The notes: generated by a model not told the origin, from the sequence alone. A DNA stretch of 64,000 nt from Paenibacillus cellulositrophicus (GCF_009363095.1 NZ_CP045295.1:1364001-1428000), one strand, 5' to 3'; positions 34,473-45,572 are shown, counted from the first letter of the stretch. Program-made: numbers and translations.

Positions 34473-35114
34473 TTAGTTTCCGAACGATGACGGATCTTCT
34501 CTCCACGCTTTGAGCGCTTCGACGTCCTCCTGCTGAATGGCTCCCTTTTCCAGGGCCACTTCCATCAGCGCTGCATAGTTGGACAACGTCTGCAGCGGAA
34601 TCCCCGCTTCGGCAAAGGCTTGCACCCCTTTATCGAGCTGATAGCTGAAGATGGCGAGCACGGCGAGCGGCTCGGCACCGGCTTCCTTCACGGCTACCGC
34701 CGCTTTGAGCGAGCTGCCGCCGGTCGAGATCAAGTCTTCGATGACGACGACTTTCTGCCCCGGCTTGATGATGCCCTCGATCAGGTTCTCCTTGCCGTGC
34801 CCCTTCGCTTTGTCGCGGATATAGGCCATCGGCAGATTCAGCTTCTGAGCAACCCACGCCGCATGAGGGATACCGGCCGTCGCCGTTCCCGCAATGACTT
34901 CCGCGTCCGGATACTGCGCCCGGATGATCGCAGCGAACGATTCGGCGATAAGCTCGCGGATTTCAGGGTAAGACATCGTCAGACGGTTATCGCAGTAGAT
35001 AGGCGACTTGATGCCCGAAGTCCAAGTGAACGGCTGTTTCGGCCGGAGCGCCACCGCTCCGATCTCAAGCAAATGGGATGCGATACGTGCTGGAATTTCT
35101 GCTAGGGTAATCAA
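34473..35114 (-). CDS. pyrE: Orotate phosphoribosyltransferase
   Basis: Joins orotate and PRPP to orotidine 5'-phosphate. The 213-residue protein has [13 protein letters not shown] near residue 32 and the PRPP loop [14 protein letters not shown] near residue 123. It is the last gene of the pyr operon. The first codon is TTG 35114, overlapping the pyrF stop as TTGA; AAGGAG lies 11 bases upstream, so translation is coupled. Confidence 0.97.
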   Translation of the reverse strand: MITLAEIPARIASHLLEIGAVALRPKQPFTWTSGIKSPIYCDNRLTMSYPEIRELIAESFAAIIRAQYPDAEVIAGTATAGIPHAAWVAQKLNLPMAYIRDKAKGHGKENLIEGIIKPGQKVVVIEDLISTGGSSLKAAVAVKEAGAEPLAVLAIFSYQLDKGVQAFAEAGIPLQTLSNYAALMEVALEKGAIQQEDVEALKAWREDPSSFGN

Positions 35115-35848
35115 GCTTCGATCATCTCCTTGATAATGTGTTCGGCAGCTTCACGCGGGTTTTCTGCCGCCGTAATCGGACGCCCGACGACGATGTAATG
35201 GCTGCCTTGGCGAATGGCTTCGCCCGGTGTCAGGACGCGCGCCTGGTCGCCTGCTGCGGAGCCCGCAGGCCGGATACCCGGCGTGACGGTGATAAATTGC
35301 TGGCCGCAAGCCTCGCGGATCAGCGCCGATTCCTGGGCCGAGGCGACGACGCCGTCCAGTCCGGCCGACTGCGTCAGCTTGGCGTAGTGTATCACTGCGT
35401 CCTGAACGCTGCCTTGAATGCCGATCTCGCTGTTGAGCGTCTCCTGGCTGGTGCTGGTCAGCTGGGTGACCGCAATGATGAGTGGCCTGCTCAGCCCGGG
35501 ATCGGCCGCAAGCGCGGATTCGGCTCCATCGAGCGCGGCTTTCATCATCGCCGTACCTCCGGCAGCATGGACGTTAAACATGTCCACACCAAGACGGGTG
35601 ATGCTCTCTGCGCCACCCCTTACCGTATTGGGTATGTCATGCATTTTCAGATCAAGAAATACGCTGTAGCCTTTTGACTTCAATTCCCGCACAAAAGCAG
35701 GCCCTGCAGCATAATACAGCTGCATGCCCACCTTCAAGTAGCAGGGAATACCTTCAAGTTCGCGGACCAGCGCGGATGCCGCTTCGGCATCCGGGTAGTC
35801 CAGGGCCACGATCAAGCGGCCCGCCATTTCTGTATACTTATCATTCAT
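35111..35848 (-). CDS. pyrF: Orotidine 5'-phosphate decarboxylase
   Basis: Makes UMP from OMP, the final step. The 245-residue protein has the early LIVALDYPD and the catalytic [10 protein letters not shown] (residues 66-75), and [12 protein letters not shown] and YIVVGRPIT near the end. It directly follows carB (21 bases), whereas in B. subtilis pyrK and pyrD lie between. GGGGG lies 13 bases before ATG 35848. Confidence 0.97.
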   Translation of the reverse strand: MNDKYTEMAGRLIVALDYPDAEAASALVRELEGIPCYLKVGMQLYYAAGPAFVRELKSKGYSVFLDLKMHDIPNTVRGGAESITRLGVDMFNVHAAGGTAMMKAALDGAESALAADPGLSRPLIIAVTQLTSTSQETLNSEIGIQGSVQDAVIHYAKLTQSAGLDGVVASAQESALIREACGQQFITVTPGIRPAGSAAGDQARVLTPGEAIRQGSHYIVVGRPITAAENPREAAEHIIKEMIEA

Positions 35849-35869
35849 ACTTCTAGTATTTCCCCCTTC

Positions 35870-38800
35870 TCAGTTCGCAAAAGCCGGCATGGCCTGCGAA
35901 GAGAAGTTGAGGGTATCCAGCATATTCATCAGCGCTCTGACCGTGTCCAGCGAGGTCATGCAGACCACGCCGTTCTCTACCGCTTCCCGGCGGATACGGA
36001 ATCCGTCGCGCTGCGGCGTTTTCCCTTTGGTCAGGGTGTTGAACACGAACTGCGCTTCACCATTGCGGATCAGATCCAGAATGTTCGGCGTGCCGTCGCT
36101 GAGCTTCTGCACGGTCGTTACGTTGAGGCCGGCTTCGTTCAAAGCTTGAGCCGTACCTTCGGTTGCATAGATCTTGTAACCAAGACGCTTGTAGCCCTTC
36201 ATGAGCTCCACAGCTTCTTCCTTATCCTTGTCGGCTACGGTGACGATGATCGCACCCGATGCCGGAATTTTCATGCCTGCGCCGATCAAGCCTTTGTACA
36301 GCGCTTTGGCGTATTGCAGGTCGCGTCCCATAACTTCGCCAGTCGACTTCATTTCCGGTCCGAGTGTCGGCTCGACTCTGCGCAGCTTCGCGAAGGAGAA
36401 CACCGGCACTTTGACGGAAACGTAGTCGCTTTCCGGCCAGAGGCCTTCCTTGTAGCCTGCGTCCTTCAGCTTGCGGCCGAGAATGGCCTGCGTGGCCAGG
36501 TTCGCCATCGGAATCGTCGTCACTTTGCTCAGGAACGGTACCGTCCGGGAAGAGCGCGGGTTTACCTCGATGACATACACTTCGTCGTTGTAAATGACAA
36601 ACTGGATGTTGACCAGGCCGATCGTTTTCAGTTCCTTCGCAATCCGCGTCGTGATGGACACGATCTTCTCCTTGAGATGCTCCTCCAGGTGCTGCGGCGG
36701 ATATACCGCGATAGAGTCGCCGGAGTGCACGCCCGCGCGCTCGATATGCTCCATGATGCCCGGGATGACCACAGTTTCGCCGTCGCAGATCGCGTCGACT
36801 TCCACCTCTTTACCCAGCATGTAGCGGTCGATCAGGACCGGATGCTCCGGATTGATCTTTACAGCCTGCTCCATATAGCTCAGCAGCTCTTCATCGGAGT
36901 AGACGATTTCCATCGCGCGCCCGCCAAGGACGTAGGATGGACGGACCAGCACCGGATAGCCGAGCGATTGGGCGGTGTCTACGGCTTCGTCGACCGATGT
37001 AACCGTGCTGCCCTTCGGCTGGGCGATTTGCAGTCTCGAGAGCAGCGCCTCGAACTTCTTGCGGTCCTCCGCCTCGTCGATGCTTTCGAGGCTGGTGCCG
37101 AGAATGTTCACGCCCGCTTTGCTCAGCGGTCCGGCCAGGTTGATGGCCGTTTGGCCGCCGAACTGCACGATGACGCCGATCGGCTTCTCCTGCTCGATAA
37201 CGTTCATAACGTCCTCGAAGAACAGCGGCTCGAAGTACAGGCGGTCCGACGTGTTGAAGTCCGTGGATACTGTTTCCGGGTTATTGTTGATGATAACCGC
37301 TTCGTATCCGGCCTTCTGAATCGCCCATACGGCGTGTACGGTCGAATAGTCGAACTCGATGCCTTGGCCGATCCGGATCGGCCCGGAGCCCAGCACGACC
37401 ACTTTCTCCTTGTTGGACGGCGTTACTTCGTTCTCCGTCTCGTAGGTCGAGTAGTAGTAAGGCGTTGTCGCTTCGAATTCAGCCGCGCAGGTGTCAACCA
37501 TTTTGTAGACCGGACGCAGACCGTTCGAGAGGCGGAACTCACGAACTTCCGTCTCCGTCGTCAGGCTTCCGGCCTGGCTCTGGCTGCGGATCTCGGCAAT
37601 CGCCCGGTCGGTGAAACCGCGGCGTTTCGCCAGGTACAGCGTGTCATAAGAAAGCGTGTCTTCCTGAAGCTGCTCTTCGAACGCGATCAGCCCCTGGATT
37701 TTATCGAGGAACCACCAGTCGATCTTGGTCAGGTCCTGAACTTCCTGCAAGCCGTAGCCGCGGCGGAACGCTTCAGCGATCAGGAAGATCCGCTCGTCGT
37801 CGGCTTTGATGAGGCGCTCGCGGAGCACTTCCTCGCTCAGCTCTTCCGTACCTTTCAGATAGAAGCGGTGCACTCCGATTTCCAGGGAGCGGATCGCTTT
37901 ATGGATCGATTCCTCGAACGTGCGGCCGATAGCCATAACTTCGCCGGTCGCTTTCATTTGCGTGCCCAGCTTGCGGTTCGCCTGCACGAATTTATCGAAC
38001 GGCCAGCGCGGAATTTTGCTGACGATGTAATCCAGCGTCGGCTCGAAGCAAGCGTATGTCTGCCCAGTCACCGGGTTGACGATTTCGTCCAGGGTGTAGC
38101 CAAGGGCGATCTTTGCCGCCATCTTGGCGATCGGGTACCCGGTCGCTTTGGAAGCGAGCGCCGAAGAGCGGCTGACGCGAGGGTTAACCTCGATGACATA
38201 GTACTGGTAGCTGTGCGGATCCAGGGCGAACTGCACGTTACATCCGCCTTCGATGTTCAAGGCGCGGATAATTTTCAGCGACGCCGATCTCAGCATTTGG
38301 TATTCACGGTCCGAGAGCGTCTGGGACGGGGCTACGACGATACTGTCCCCGGTGTGTACGCCGACCGGATCAAAGTTCTCCATGTTACATACAACGATGC
38401 AGTTGTCGTTGGCATCGCGCATAACTTCGTATTCGACTTCCTTCATACCCGCGATGCTCTTCTCGATCAGGCACTGGCCGATCGGGCTGTAACGGATGCC
38501 AGAAGTTACCGTCTCACGCAGTTCTTCTTCATTCGCGCAGATGCCGCCGCCGGTTCCGCCGAGCGTGTACGCCGGACGTACGATCAGCGGGTAGCCGATC
38601 TCTTCGGCGAAGTCGAGCGCTTCTTCCAGGGTTGTGACGATCGTGCTATCCGGTACCGGCTGTTCCAGCTCGCGCATCAGTTCGCGGAACAGGTCGCGGT
38701 CTTCGGCTTTTTCGATCGAATGAAGCTGGGTGCCCAGCAGTTTAACGTTTTCCTGCTCCAGCACGCCTGCTCTCGCCAGTTCCACCGCCATGTTAAGGCC

Positions 38801-39082
38801 GGTCTGGCCGCCGAGCGTCGGCAGCAGTCCGTCCGGGCGCTCCTGGCGGATGACCTGGGTTACGAAGTCCAGGGTGATCGGCTCGATGTATACTTTATCC
38901 GCCGTGTTCGTGTCGGTCATGATGGTCGCCGGGTTGCTGTTGATCAGGACAACCTCAACGCCTTCCTCTTTCAGTGCTTCGCATGCCTGCGTGCCCGCAT
39001 AGTCGAACTCAGCCGCCTGGCCGATGACGATCGGTCCAGAACCGATAACGAGGATTTTCTTAAGCTGTTTATTGATAGGCAT
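35870..39082 (-). CDS. carB: Carbamoyl-phosphate synthase large subunit (pyrimidine operon)
   Basis: Makes carbamoyl phosphate from bicarbonate, ATP and ammonia delivered by the small subunit. At 1070 residues it has the two homologous ATP-grasp halves, each starting with the nucleotide loop ([20 protein letters not shown] and, near residue 553, [19 protein letters not shown]), plus ATP-grasp [19 protein letters not shown] near 298 and [15 protein letters not shown] near 838. The final about 140 residues form the MGS-like regulatory domain. It is separated from carA by a single base; its AAAGGAG lies in the end of carA. Symbol pyrAB in Bacillus nomenclature. Confidence 0.97.
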   Translation of the reverse strand: MPINKQLKKILVIGSGPIVIGQAAEFDYAGTQACEALKEEGVEVVLINSNPATIMTDTNTADKVYIEPITLDFVTQVIRQERPDGLLPTLGGQTGLNMAVELARAGVLEQENVKLLGTQLHSIEKAEDRDLFRELMRELEQPVPDSTIVTTLEEALDFAEEIGYPLIVRPAYTLGGTGGGICANEEELRETVTSGIRYSPIGQCLIEKSIAGMKEVEYEVMRDANDNCIVVCNMENFDPVGVHTGDSIVVAPSQTLSDREYQMLRSASLKIIRALNIEGGCNVQFALDPHSYQYYVIEVNPRVSRSSALASKATGYPIAKMAAKIALGYTLDEIVNPVTGQTYACFEPTLDYIVSKIPRWPFDKFVQANRKLGTQMKATGEVMAIGRTFEESIHKAIRSLEIGVHRFYLKGTEELSEEVLRERLIKADDERIFLIAEAFRRGYGLQEVQDLTKIDWWFLDKIQGLIAFEEQLQEDTLSYDTLYLAKRRGFTDRAIAEIRSQSQAGSLTTETEVREFRLSNGLRPVYKMVDTCAAEFEATTPYYYSTYETENEVTPSNKEKVVVLGSGPIRIGQGIEFDYSTVHAVWAIQKAGYEAVIINNNPETVSTDFNTSDRLYFEPLFFEDVMNVIEQEKPIGVIVQFGGQTAINLAGPLSKAGVNILGTSLESIDEAEDRKKFEALLSRLQIAQPKGSTVTSVDEAVDTAQSLGYPVLVRPSYVLGGRAMEIVYSDEELLSYMEQAVKINPEHPVLIDRYMLGKEVEVDAICDGETVVIPGIMEHIERAGVHSGDSIAVYPPQHLEEHLKEKIVSITTRIAKELKTIGLVNIQFVIYNDEVYVIEVNPRSSRTVPFLSKVTTIPMANLATQAILGRKLKDAGYKEGLWPESDYVSVKVPVFSFAKLRRVEPTLGPEMKSTGEVMGRDLQYAKALYKGLIGAGMKIPASGAIIVTVADKDKEEAVELMKGYKRLGYKIYATEGTAQALNEAGLNVTTVQKLSDGTPNILDLIRNGEAQFVFNTLTKGKTPQRDGFRIRREAVENGVVCMTSLDTVRALMNMLDTLNFSSQAMPAFAN

Positions 39083-39083
39083 A

Positions 39084-40214
39084 TTATCGTGCTCCTTTCA
39101 CGGCTGCAGCCAGTTCAGCCTGGCGCGGTTTTGCAGGTTTTTGCTGTTTATGATCGGCAATCATTTTCAAGAAATCGTCAAACAGATAGCTGTTGTCGTA
39201 AGGGCCAGGGGCCGCTTCCGGGTGGTATTGCACGGTAAAGGCCGGGTATTTCTTATGTTTGAGCCCTTCCACCGTCTTGTCGTTGTTGTTGATATGCGTA
39301 ACCTCGAGCTCTGTGCCGGCAATGGAGTCATCCTTAACCGTGTAGCCATGGTTCTGCGATGTGATATAGCAGCGGTTCGTCGCCAAATCCTTCACCGGAT
39401 GGTTGCCGCCGCGATGGCCGAATTTCAGCTTCTCAGTGTCGGCGCCGCAAGCCAGGGCGAACAGCTGGTGACCCAGGCAGATGCCGAAGATCGGATATTC
39501 GCCGAGCAGTTCCTTGATCGTCTGGATCGCATGCGGTACATCTTTAGGATCCCCAGGGCCGTTGGACAGCTGAATGCCGTCCGGATTCAGGCGGCGGATT
39601 TCCTCGGCTGTCGTATCATGCGGAACAACCACCACGTCGCAGCCGCGGGAAGTCAGTTCGCGCAAAATACCGCTCTTGGCGCCGTAGTCGATAAGTACGA
39701 TCCGCTCTCTAGCGCCCGGACTGCTGTAAGTATGCTTCGTGGACACGCGCGACACCTGATCGGTCATCAGGGTGCTCGCAGCAAGACGCTCTCTCAGCTC
39801 CTCGACGGACTGAGCGGATGTCGTCAGAATCCCTTTCATCGTGCCGTGGCTGCGGATAAGGCGGGTCAGCATGCGCGTATCGATGTCGCTGATGCCGACG
39901 ATCCCGTATTCCTTCAGCAGCGTATCCACGCTGTACTCGGCACGCCAGTTGCTCGGCACCGTTTCATGGCGGCGTACGACAAATCCGTGCACATACGGCG
40001 CAACCGACTCAAAATCGTCGCGCGTAATGCCGTAGTTGCCGATCAGCGGGAACGTCATCGTGACGATTTGCCCGCAGTACGACGGGTCCGACAGCACCTC
40101 TTGATATCCCGTAATCCCTGTATTAAACACGACTTCGCCCGTCGTTTCACCTTCTGCTCCGAAAGCACTGCCCGTAAACAGTGTTCCATCCTCCAGCAGC
40201 AATCTTGCCTGCAT
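39084..40214 (-). CDS. carA: Carbamoyl-phosphate synthase small subunit (glutaminase)
   Basis: Hydrolyses glutamine and feeds ammonia to CarB. The 376-residue protein has an N-terminal domain ([14 protein letters not shown] start) and a class I amidotransferase domain with the nucleophile [10 protein letters not shown] near residue 238 and the His/Glu pair in YHPEAAPGP near residue 325. ATG 40214 has AGAGGAG eight bases upstream; a GTG at 40223 lies inside the ribosome binding region. Symbol pyrAA in Bacillus nomenclature. Confidence 0.97.
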   Translation of the reverse strand: MQARLLLEDGTLFTGSAFGAEGETTGEVVFNTGITGYQEVLSDPSYCGQIVTMTFPLIGNYGITRDDFESVAPYVHGFVVRRHETVPSNWRAEYSVDTLLKEYGIVGISDIDTRMLTRLIRSHGTMKGILTTSAQSVEELRERLAASTLMTDQVSRVSTKHTYSSPGARERIVLIDYGAKSGILRELTSRGCDVVVVPHDTTAEEIRRLNPDGIQLSNGPGDPKDVPHAIQTIKELLGEYPIFGICLGHQLFALACGADTEKLKFGHRGGNHPVKDLATNRCYITSQNHGYTVKDDSIAGTELEVTHINNNDKTVEGLKHKKYPAFTVQYHPEAAPGPYDNSYLFDDFLKMIADHKQQKPAKPRQAELAAAVKGAR

Positions 40215-40312
40215 CCCACTCACTCCTCTGTCAAATTACGTTAAGTTAGTATCTAGTAGTATCTATATCTGTTTCTTTTGTATCAACCGATCCGGCCCGG
40301 TTATATCCGGTC

Positions 40313-41596
40313 TTAGGCTTCAAACACGACTTTGCCGTCCATCCAGGTTTTAACCGGCCAGCCCTTCAGCTTCCACCCTGTAAACGGCGTGTTCCGTCCC
40401 TTTGAGGCAAACTCTTCCGGATTCACCGCTTTTTCGGTTTCCAGGTCAATCATCGTCAGGTCAGCGGGAGCGCTTTCCTCAAGCCGCCCGGTGTTCAAAC
40501 CGAACACCCGCGCCGGATCGGAAGTCATCCGCTGAACCAGCATGGCCAGATCCCATTTGCCAGTCGCCACAAATTTGGTGTACAAGAGCGGGAAGGCCGT
40601 CTCGAAGCCAACGATGCCAAACGGCGCCATTTCCATGCCTTTTGCTTTCTCTTCCGCCGCATGCGGCGCATGGTCCGTCACGATGATATCGAGCGTTCCG
40701 TCGAGCAGCCCTTCGATGCAGGCTTCCACGTCCCGCGGCGAGCGCAGCGGAGGATTCATTTTCCAGTTGGCGTCCAGCCCCGGAATGTCTTCATCCGACA
40801 GCAGCAGATGGTGCGGACACACCTCAGCGGTGACGTGAATGCCGACTTCCTTGGCCTGGCGGATCAGCCGGACCGACTGTTCCGTGCTGACGTGGCACAC
40901 ATGGTAGTGCACGCCCGTCGCTTCCGCCAGCAGGATGTCCCGCCCCACATGAATCGCTTCCGACTCGTTTGGAATACCGATCAGTCCGTGCTGCTCGGCA
41001 AACTTGCCTTCCGTCACGCTTCCCCCTTCGACCAGGGAGTTCTCTTCACAGTGCGCAATCACCGGCATGTTCAGCTCTTTCGCCCGGCGCATGGCGTCTT
41101 TCATCATCTTGGCGTTCTGTACGCCAACGCCGTCGTCGGTGAAGCCGACCGCACCCGCTGCTTTGAGCGCTTCAAAATCCGTCAGCTCCCGTCCGAGCTC
41201 CCGTACCGTAATCGCTGCATAAGGGAGCACCTTCACGATTCCCGCCTCGCGGGCCTTCTCCAGCACCAGCTGGACCGTTTCCGGGTTGTCGGTCACCGGT
41301 TTCGTGTTCGGCATGCAGGCGATGGTCGTGAAGCCGCCTTTGGCAGCCGAGCGGCTCCCGGTCTCGATCGTTTCCTTATGTTCAAATCCAGGTTCGCGCA
41401 TATGGACATGCATATCGATCAAGCCGGGCGTAACCAGCTTGCCGGCAGCGTCCGTCACTTCCGCCCCTTCGGGAGCACTCCAGCCGGCATCGGGTTCCAC
41501 CAATGTTTTGATGATGCCGTCCTCGATGACGATATGCTTGCTTACCTGTTCCCCTTGTTCATTCAGTACGCTGGCGTTCGTTATGATCTGTATCAT
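40313..41596 (-). CDS. pyrC: Dihydroorotase
   Basis: Cyclises carbamoyl aspartate to dihydroorotate. The 427-residue amidohydrolase has the metal motif LIDMHVHMREPGFEHKE near residue 59, metal ligands in VIAHCEE near 181 and VCHVST near 236, and the Asp of IIVTDHAPH near 307. Length fits the class I (Bacillus) enzyme. ATG 41596 has GGAGG five bases upstream. An AT-rich 111-base gap separates it from pyrB. Confidence 0.97.
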   Translation of the reverse strand: MIQIITNASVLNEQGEQVSKHIVIEDGIIKTLVEPDAGWSAPEGAEVTDAAGKLVTPGLIDMHVHMREPGFEHKETIETGSRSAAKGGFTTIACMPNTKPVTDNPETVQLVLEKAREAGIVKVLPYAAITVRELGRELTDFEALKAAGAVGFTDDGVGVQNAKMMKDAMRRAKELNMPVIAHCEENSLVEGGSVTEGKFAEQHGLIGIPNESEAIHVGRDILLAEATGVHYHVCHVSTEQSVRLIRQAKEVGIHVTAEVCPHHLLLSDEDIPGLDANWKMNPPLRSPRDVEACIEGLLDGTLDIIVTDHAPHAAEEKAKGMEMAPFGIVGFETAFPLLYTKFVATGKWDLAMLVQRMTSDPARVFGLNTGRLEESAPADLTMIDLETEKAVNPEEFASKGRNTPFTGWKLKGWPVKTWMDGKVVFEA

Positions 41597-41707
41597 GAGT
41601 ACCTCCGGTCATTGATTGGCACTGTGGCTTCCAATCTATTGTATAATAATAATTCATTTTTGTGTATATTTATTAATAAAATTTGTGTATGCCTATATAT
41701 CCCTTGA

Positions 41708-42616
41708 TTATTTCATCGCCCGTTCCATGACAGCCATACGGATCGGGACGCCGTTGCTCATTTGCGGGAAGATCGCCGACTGTTCACTCTCGACAACCGC
41801 ATCGTCGATCTCCACGTTCCGGTTCACCGGAGCAGGATGCATAATTAGTGTATGCTTGGACAATTTGGAAGCCCGCTCCTCCGTCAATCCGTACTGCGCT
41901 CTGTATTCCTCCGCCGATTTCAGCATGCCGGTCGCATGACGCTCAAGCTGAACCCGCAGCATCATGACCACATCCGAGCGGAGCGCCTCTTCCATCGTTA
42001 CGTATCTGGCAAACGGCTCCAGCTCCGGTGCCGTCATATTATTCGGCGCGCAGAATTTGACTTCGGCCCCGAACTTGCGCAGCGCCCACAGGTCCGATCT
42101 AGCCACCCGGCTGTGCTTAATGTCGCCGATGATCGACACCGTCAGGCCTTGAAGGCTGCCAAACCGTTTCTTCATCGTGTACAGGTCGAGCAGCGCCTGC
42201 GTCGGATGCTCATTGTTTCCGTCCCCTGCATTGATGAGCGGAACCGAGATTTTGCTGGACAGCTCCTCCAGTACCCCAGCCGGCTTCAGCCGGATGACGC
42301 CTGCGTCAATCCCCATCGATTCGAGCGTTCTTACCGTGTCGTAGATCGATTCGCCTTTCTCTACGCTCGAAGCAGCCGCCGTAAAGTTCAGCACCTGGGC
42401 GCCCAGGCGTTTCTCTGCCATTTCGAAGGAAAAGCGCGTCCGCGTGCTGTTCTCAAAAAACATGTTGGCTACGAATTTGGAGGCCAGCACCGGCACCAGC
42501 TTTTCGTGCTGTGCTTCCCAGTATGCGGCCCGATTCAGGATCGATTCGATTTCGTCGCGGCCCAGATCCTTCAATCCGAGCAGGCTCCGGTCCTTCAGCT
42601 GCGTCATCGTTAGCAT
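41708..42616 (-). CDS. pyrB: Aspartate carbamoyltransferase, catalytic chain
   Basis: Condenses carbamoyl phosphate and aspartate. The 302-residue protein has the carbamoyl phosphate loop FFENSTRTRFSFE near residues 53-65, GDGNNEHPTQALLDLYT near 131-147 and HPAPVNR near 265. There is no regulatory chain gene, as usual in Gram-positives. ATG 42616 starts one base after the pyrR stop, with GGGAGGAG inside pyrR. Confidence 0.97.
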   Translation of the reverse strand: MLTMTQLKDRSLLGLKDLGRDEIESILNRAAYWEAQHEKLVPVLASKFVANMFFENSTRTRFSFEMAEKRLGAQVLNFTAAASSVEKGESIYDTVRTLESMGIDAGVIRLKPAGVLEELSSKISVPLINAGDGNNEHPTQALLDLYTMKKRFGSLQGLTVSIIGDIKHSRVARSDLWALRKFGAEVKFCAPNNMTAPELEPFARYVTMEEALRSDVVMMLRVQLERHATGMLKSAEEYRAQYGLTEERASKLSKHTLIMHPAPVNRNVEIDDAVVESEQSAIFPQMSNGVPIRMAVMERAMK

Positions 42617-42617
42617 G

Positions 42618-43193
<576 letters not shown>

Positions 43194-43228
43194 CTAAAAG
43201 GGATTTAAATAGCTGACCCGTGAAGGTT

Positions 43229-43278
43229 CCCCACAAAGCGAGGCTTTGCTGTGATGCCTGTGTAGATGCTTGGAGGGG
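43229..43278. repeat. Dispersed hairpin repeat, copy inside the pyr leader
   Basis: CCCCACAAAG (43229-43238) pairs imperfectly with CTTGGAGGGG (43269-43278); the interior GATGCCT-T-AG block matches the copy at 15047-15097. It lies between the pyr attenuator and pyrR. Confidence 0.7.
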
Positions 43279-43290
43279 ACCCAGATAACA

Positions 43291-43320
43291 AAAAAACTCC
43301 CTGCCCGTAGGCAAGGAGTT
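43291..43320 (-). terminator. pyr operon attenuator (terminator hairpin)
   Basis: On the minus strand AACTCCTTGCC pairs with GGGCAGGGAGTT, followed by TTTTTTT; located 119 bases before pyrR, in the position of the PyrR-controlled attenuator. Confidence 0.85.
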
Positions 43321-43414
43321 AGAAGCTATCAGCATACGCTGATAGACATAGAGATTCGCTGGGCGGCTTAAAGCAGACAGTATGCTGCCGCGAAGTGAAC
43401 CTCGGTTCACGTTA

Positions 43415-43438
43415 CCTTGCCAGTCTCACGGGACTGAT
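43415..43438 (-). promoter_or_regulatory. PyrR-binding loop in the pyr leader
   Basis: On the minus strand CAGTCCCGTGAGACTGG followed by CAAGG fits the PyrR-binding consensus (ARUCC-NGNGAG-GYU, hairpin with the purine-rich loop). With the attenuator below it, this predicts UMP-dependent termination. Only one such site is seen, upstream of pyrR. Confidence 0.8.
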
Positions 43439-43464
43439 TTAAAGGTGCTATTCAACTAAAGATG

Positions 43465-43493
43465 ATTATGACAGACTGAACGTCTGCTGTCAA
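43465..43493 (-). promoter_or_regulatory. Promoter of the pyr operon
   Basis: Minus strand TTGACA (43493-43488), 17-base spacer, CATAAT (43470-43465). Confidence 0.8.
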
Positions 43494-43523
43494 CCGAGCT
43501 TAGCCTTCCCGATCCGTGGAATT

Positions 43524-43781
43524 TTATTCCGGCAAACGCGGGGATGCGGCGGATTCCGTCCGAACCGCCTGAGGCTGCTGCCCCTGTTCCGTTACGGGCT
43601 CCTGGGCGGAGCTGCGCTTCTGGCGCGGCGAGTCGCCCATAATGTCGCTCATTTCGTTTTTAAATTCCCGCAGCATGCGTCCGGCCGAGCGGCCCAGTCC
43701 GGGCAGCTTGTTTGGTCCGAATAACAGCAGCGCAAGCACGGCCAGCAAAATGAAACCCGGCAAACCGATATCGCTTAGCAT
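43524..43781 (-). CDS. tatA: Twin-arginine translocase subunit TatA
   Basis: Pore-forming component of the Tat pathway for folded proteins. The 85-residue protein has an N-terminal transmembrane helix (GFILLAVLALLLFGP), the FGP hinge at about residue 21, an amphipathic helix (NKLPGLGRSAGRMLREFKNE) and a Gln/Ser/Pro-rich tail. GGAGG lies 12 bases before ATG 43781. tatC is directly upstream on the same strand, so this is a TatC-TatA two-gene system. Confidence 0.95.
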   Translation of the reverse strand: MLSDIGLPGFILLAVLALLLFGPNKLPGLGRSAGRMLREFKNEMSDIMGDSPRQKRSSAQEPVTEQGQQPQAVRTESAASPRLPE

Positions 43782-43868
43782 AATGTAAATCGTCCTCCTT
43801 TAAACCAATTTATATATCAGCTTCTCCACTTGATTTCAGTGCACTTCATCACCCAAGGTCGACCTGCA

Positions 43869-44636
43869 TTAGGCAGATCCATAATTCATCCGGTCCTTGG
43901 TCCCTGCATCCGTCTGCATTTGCTTGCGGTATACCAGCTTGGACATCAAAACGCTGATTTCATACAGCAGAATAAAAGGTACCGACACCGAAATATGCGA
44001 AAAAAACTCCGGCGGAGAAATCATGCACGCGATGAAGACCAGCACCATGTACGAGACTTTACGCATTTTCCCCAGCAGTCCCGGGTTGATGACACGCAGC
44101 CTTGTCAGCAGCATCACCAGCACCGGCAGTTCAAAGGCAAGCGACACCGGAACCACGATGTTGGTCAGAAACGTAAAGTACTGCGCAATGCCGTACGTCT
44201 CCACCAATCCCAAGTTTTTGGTCATACTCGTCGTAAAGCGAAACGCCATCGGGAACACGACAAAATAGGCAAAAGCAAACCCGACAAGCAGCAGTACGAA
44301 CGCAGCTGGCACATACTTTAACGCCGCTTTCTGCTCGCTCTTACGCAGTCCCTTTTTGGCAAAAGCCCAAATTTGCAGCATCGTAAAAGGTACCGCTACG
44401 ACCAGCGACAGGGCTGCGGCAATGTACATATACATGCGAACGCCCTCCCACGGGCTGAACGCGTTCCATTCGACCAGCGAGGCCGGCGGCCTGCCCCTCA
44501 AGAAGTGAAGCACGTCGCCCACCACGAACAGCGCCGCGATCATTGACACCAAAAATGCGCCCAAAATCCAGAACAGGCGCTTGCGCAATTCGCCCAAATG
44601 TTCGACATACGAATCCCATTTCCAATGTTTAAACAG
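43869..44636 (-). CDS. tatC: Twin-arginine translocase subunit TatC
   Basis: Membrane receptor of the Tat pathway with six hydrophobic segments. Conserved features include GELRKRL at the N-terminus, the SPWEGVRMYMY loop, a phenylalanine-rich FAYFVVFPMAFRF and the CMISPPEFFSH loop before the last segments. Start is a problem: TatC proteins begin a few residues before EHxxELRKR, and here the frame VEHLGELRKRL is complete. The only starts after the in-frame TGA (44645-44643) are CTG 44636, with GGGAG ten bases upstream, and TTG 44597, inside the conserved motif. I annotate from CTG 44636 (255 residues). Confidence 0.88.
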   Translation of the reverse strand: MFKHWKWDSYVEHLGELRKRLFWILGAFLVSMIAALFVVGDVLHFLRGRPPASLVEWNAFSPWEGVRMYMYIAAALSLVVAVPFTMLQIWAFAKKGLRKSEQKAALKYVPAAFVLLLVGFAFAYFVVFPMAFRFTTSMTKNLGLVETYGIAQYFTFLTNIVVPVSLAFELPVLVMLLTRLRVINPGLLGKMRKVSYMVLVFIACMISPPEFFSHISVSVPFILLYEISVLMSKLVYRKQMQTDAGTKDRMNYGSA

Positions 44637-44722
44637 AGCTGCTCAACTCCCACTTCAGGCCTTGCTCTCAAAAGCAAGCGCCGTTATTGCTATGTCCACT
44701 TTACCATGTTTGGCCGCAAAAA

Positions 44723-45406
44723 TCATGGGCTTGTTTCCAGTTCCTTCAACCGCTCCAGCACCAGCCGCACTGCCAGCGCATCATCGATATACCCAAGCGG
44801 AAAACTGTAATCCGGGATAATGTCTGCGGACAATACAAAATAGAGCAGCGCGCTGCCGATCACCGTCTTCATATTGGCGGGAACATCCGGTTCATGATAG
44901 CGGGCGTACAAATCTTTTAGCTGCTGAATATAGAACCCGGCGCTCTGCAGCTGCTCAAGCTTCTCCGGAAACCGATCGGTAATCAGCTCGCTCCCTTCCC
45001 GGGTTTCCGCGTATTCCTCGTACTTCACCAGCTCCTGCCGGACCCGCTCTGTCATGTCCCGGACATCAAGGCCCAGCCCGTCAAACACGCGCAGCAGTTC
45101 CTGCTCATTGGAGCCTGTGTAGGAAGCCCTTGGCTGATCTGCATCCTTTAGCTGTGTACTGCCGTCAAGCGGATACCCCGCTGCCGATAACAACGTCTCC
45201 ATCGGTATGCCCAGGTGGACCGCGAAATGCTGCAAATGCTCCAGCCTCGCCTTCTGTTTTCCGTTGACAATTCTTGATATTGTTGCGGTATCCATGCCCG
45301 TCAACGCGCTGAGGCCGCGCATGGAGAGCGACTGCTTTTTAAGTGCCGCCTTGATGATATCTGCCAATTTCTCGTGGGACATCGAATCTTCCGGCCCCGT
45401 GACCAT
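44723..45406 (-). CDS. Helix-turn-helix regulator fused to a DUF1232 domain
   Basis: A protein of 227 residues. An XRE-type helix-turn-helix near residues 11-65 (SMRGLSALTGMDTATISRIV, then GKQKARLEHLQHFAVHLGI) is followed by a linker. The C-terminal DUF1232 (YkvA-like) domain near 175-225 has the hydrophobic pattern GSALLYFVLSADIIPDY and GYIDDALAVRLV. DUF1232 alone is usually a small membrane-linked protein of unknown role; the fusion suggests DNA binding combined with a membrane or ligand-linked domain. GGGAG lies eight bases before ATG 45406. A TGTTGA-N7-TCAACA dyad upstream could be its operator. Confidence 0.82.
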   Translation of the reverse strand: MVTGPEDSMSHEKLADIIKAALKKQSLSMRGLSALTGMDTATISRIVNGKQKARLEHLQHFAVHLGIPMETLLSAAGYPLDGSTQLKDADQPRASYTGSNEQELLRVFDGLGLDVRDMTERVRQELVKYEEYAETREGSELITDRFPEKLEQLQSAGFYIQQLKDLYARYHEPDVPANMKTVIGSALLYFVLSADIIPDYSFPLGYIDDALAVRLVLERLKELETSP

Positions 45407-45480
45407 AAGCTGCACTCCCTTCCTGCCTTGAAAATGGATGCGTTTCGTTAAGTCAACAACCATTGCTCGTTGCCGAACCC

Positions 45481-45499
45481 TGTTGACGATATCTCAACA
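45481..45499. promoter_or_regulatory. Inverted repeat TGTTGA-N7-TCAACA, candidate operator
   Basis: The dyad lies between the HTH-DUF1232 gene and the divergent ytaF; further TCAAC half-sites occur at about 45450 and 45527. Confidence 0.45.
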
Positions 45500-45572
45500 A
45501 ATAAGCCCATCCCTGTCACTTTTTCTCAACGGCTCCATATGATGTATTACTTCAACTAAAGGAGCTGACATC

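Noticed and set aside
36146..39238. 1030-residue frame antisense to carB
   Set aside because: Long antisense frames are common in GC-rich codon contexts; it lacks a ribosome binding site and has no recognised domain, while carB has all its motifs.
41597..41707. Second PyrR-binding site or promoter in the AT-rich pyrB-pyrC gap
   Set aside because: No PyrR-loop consensus and no attenuator are seen there; only a weak 6-bp stem (GATTGG/CCAATC).
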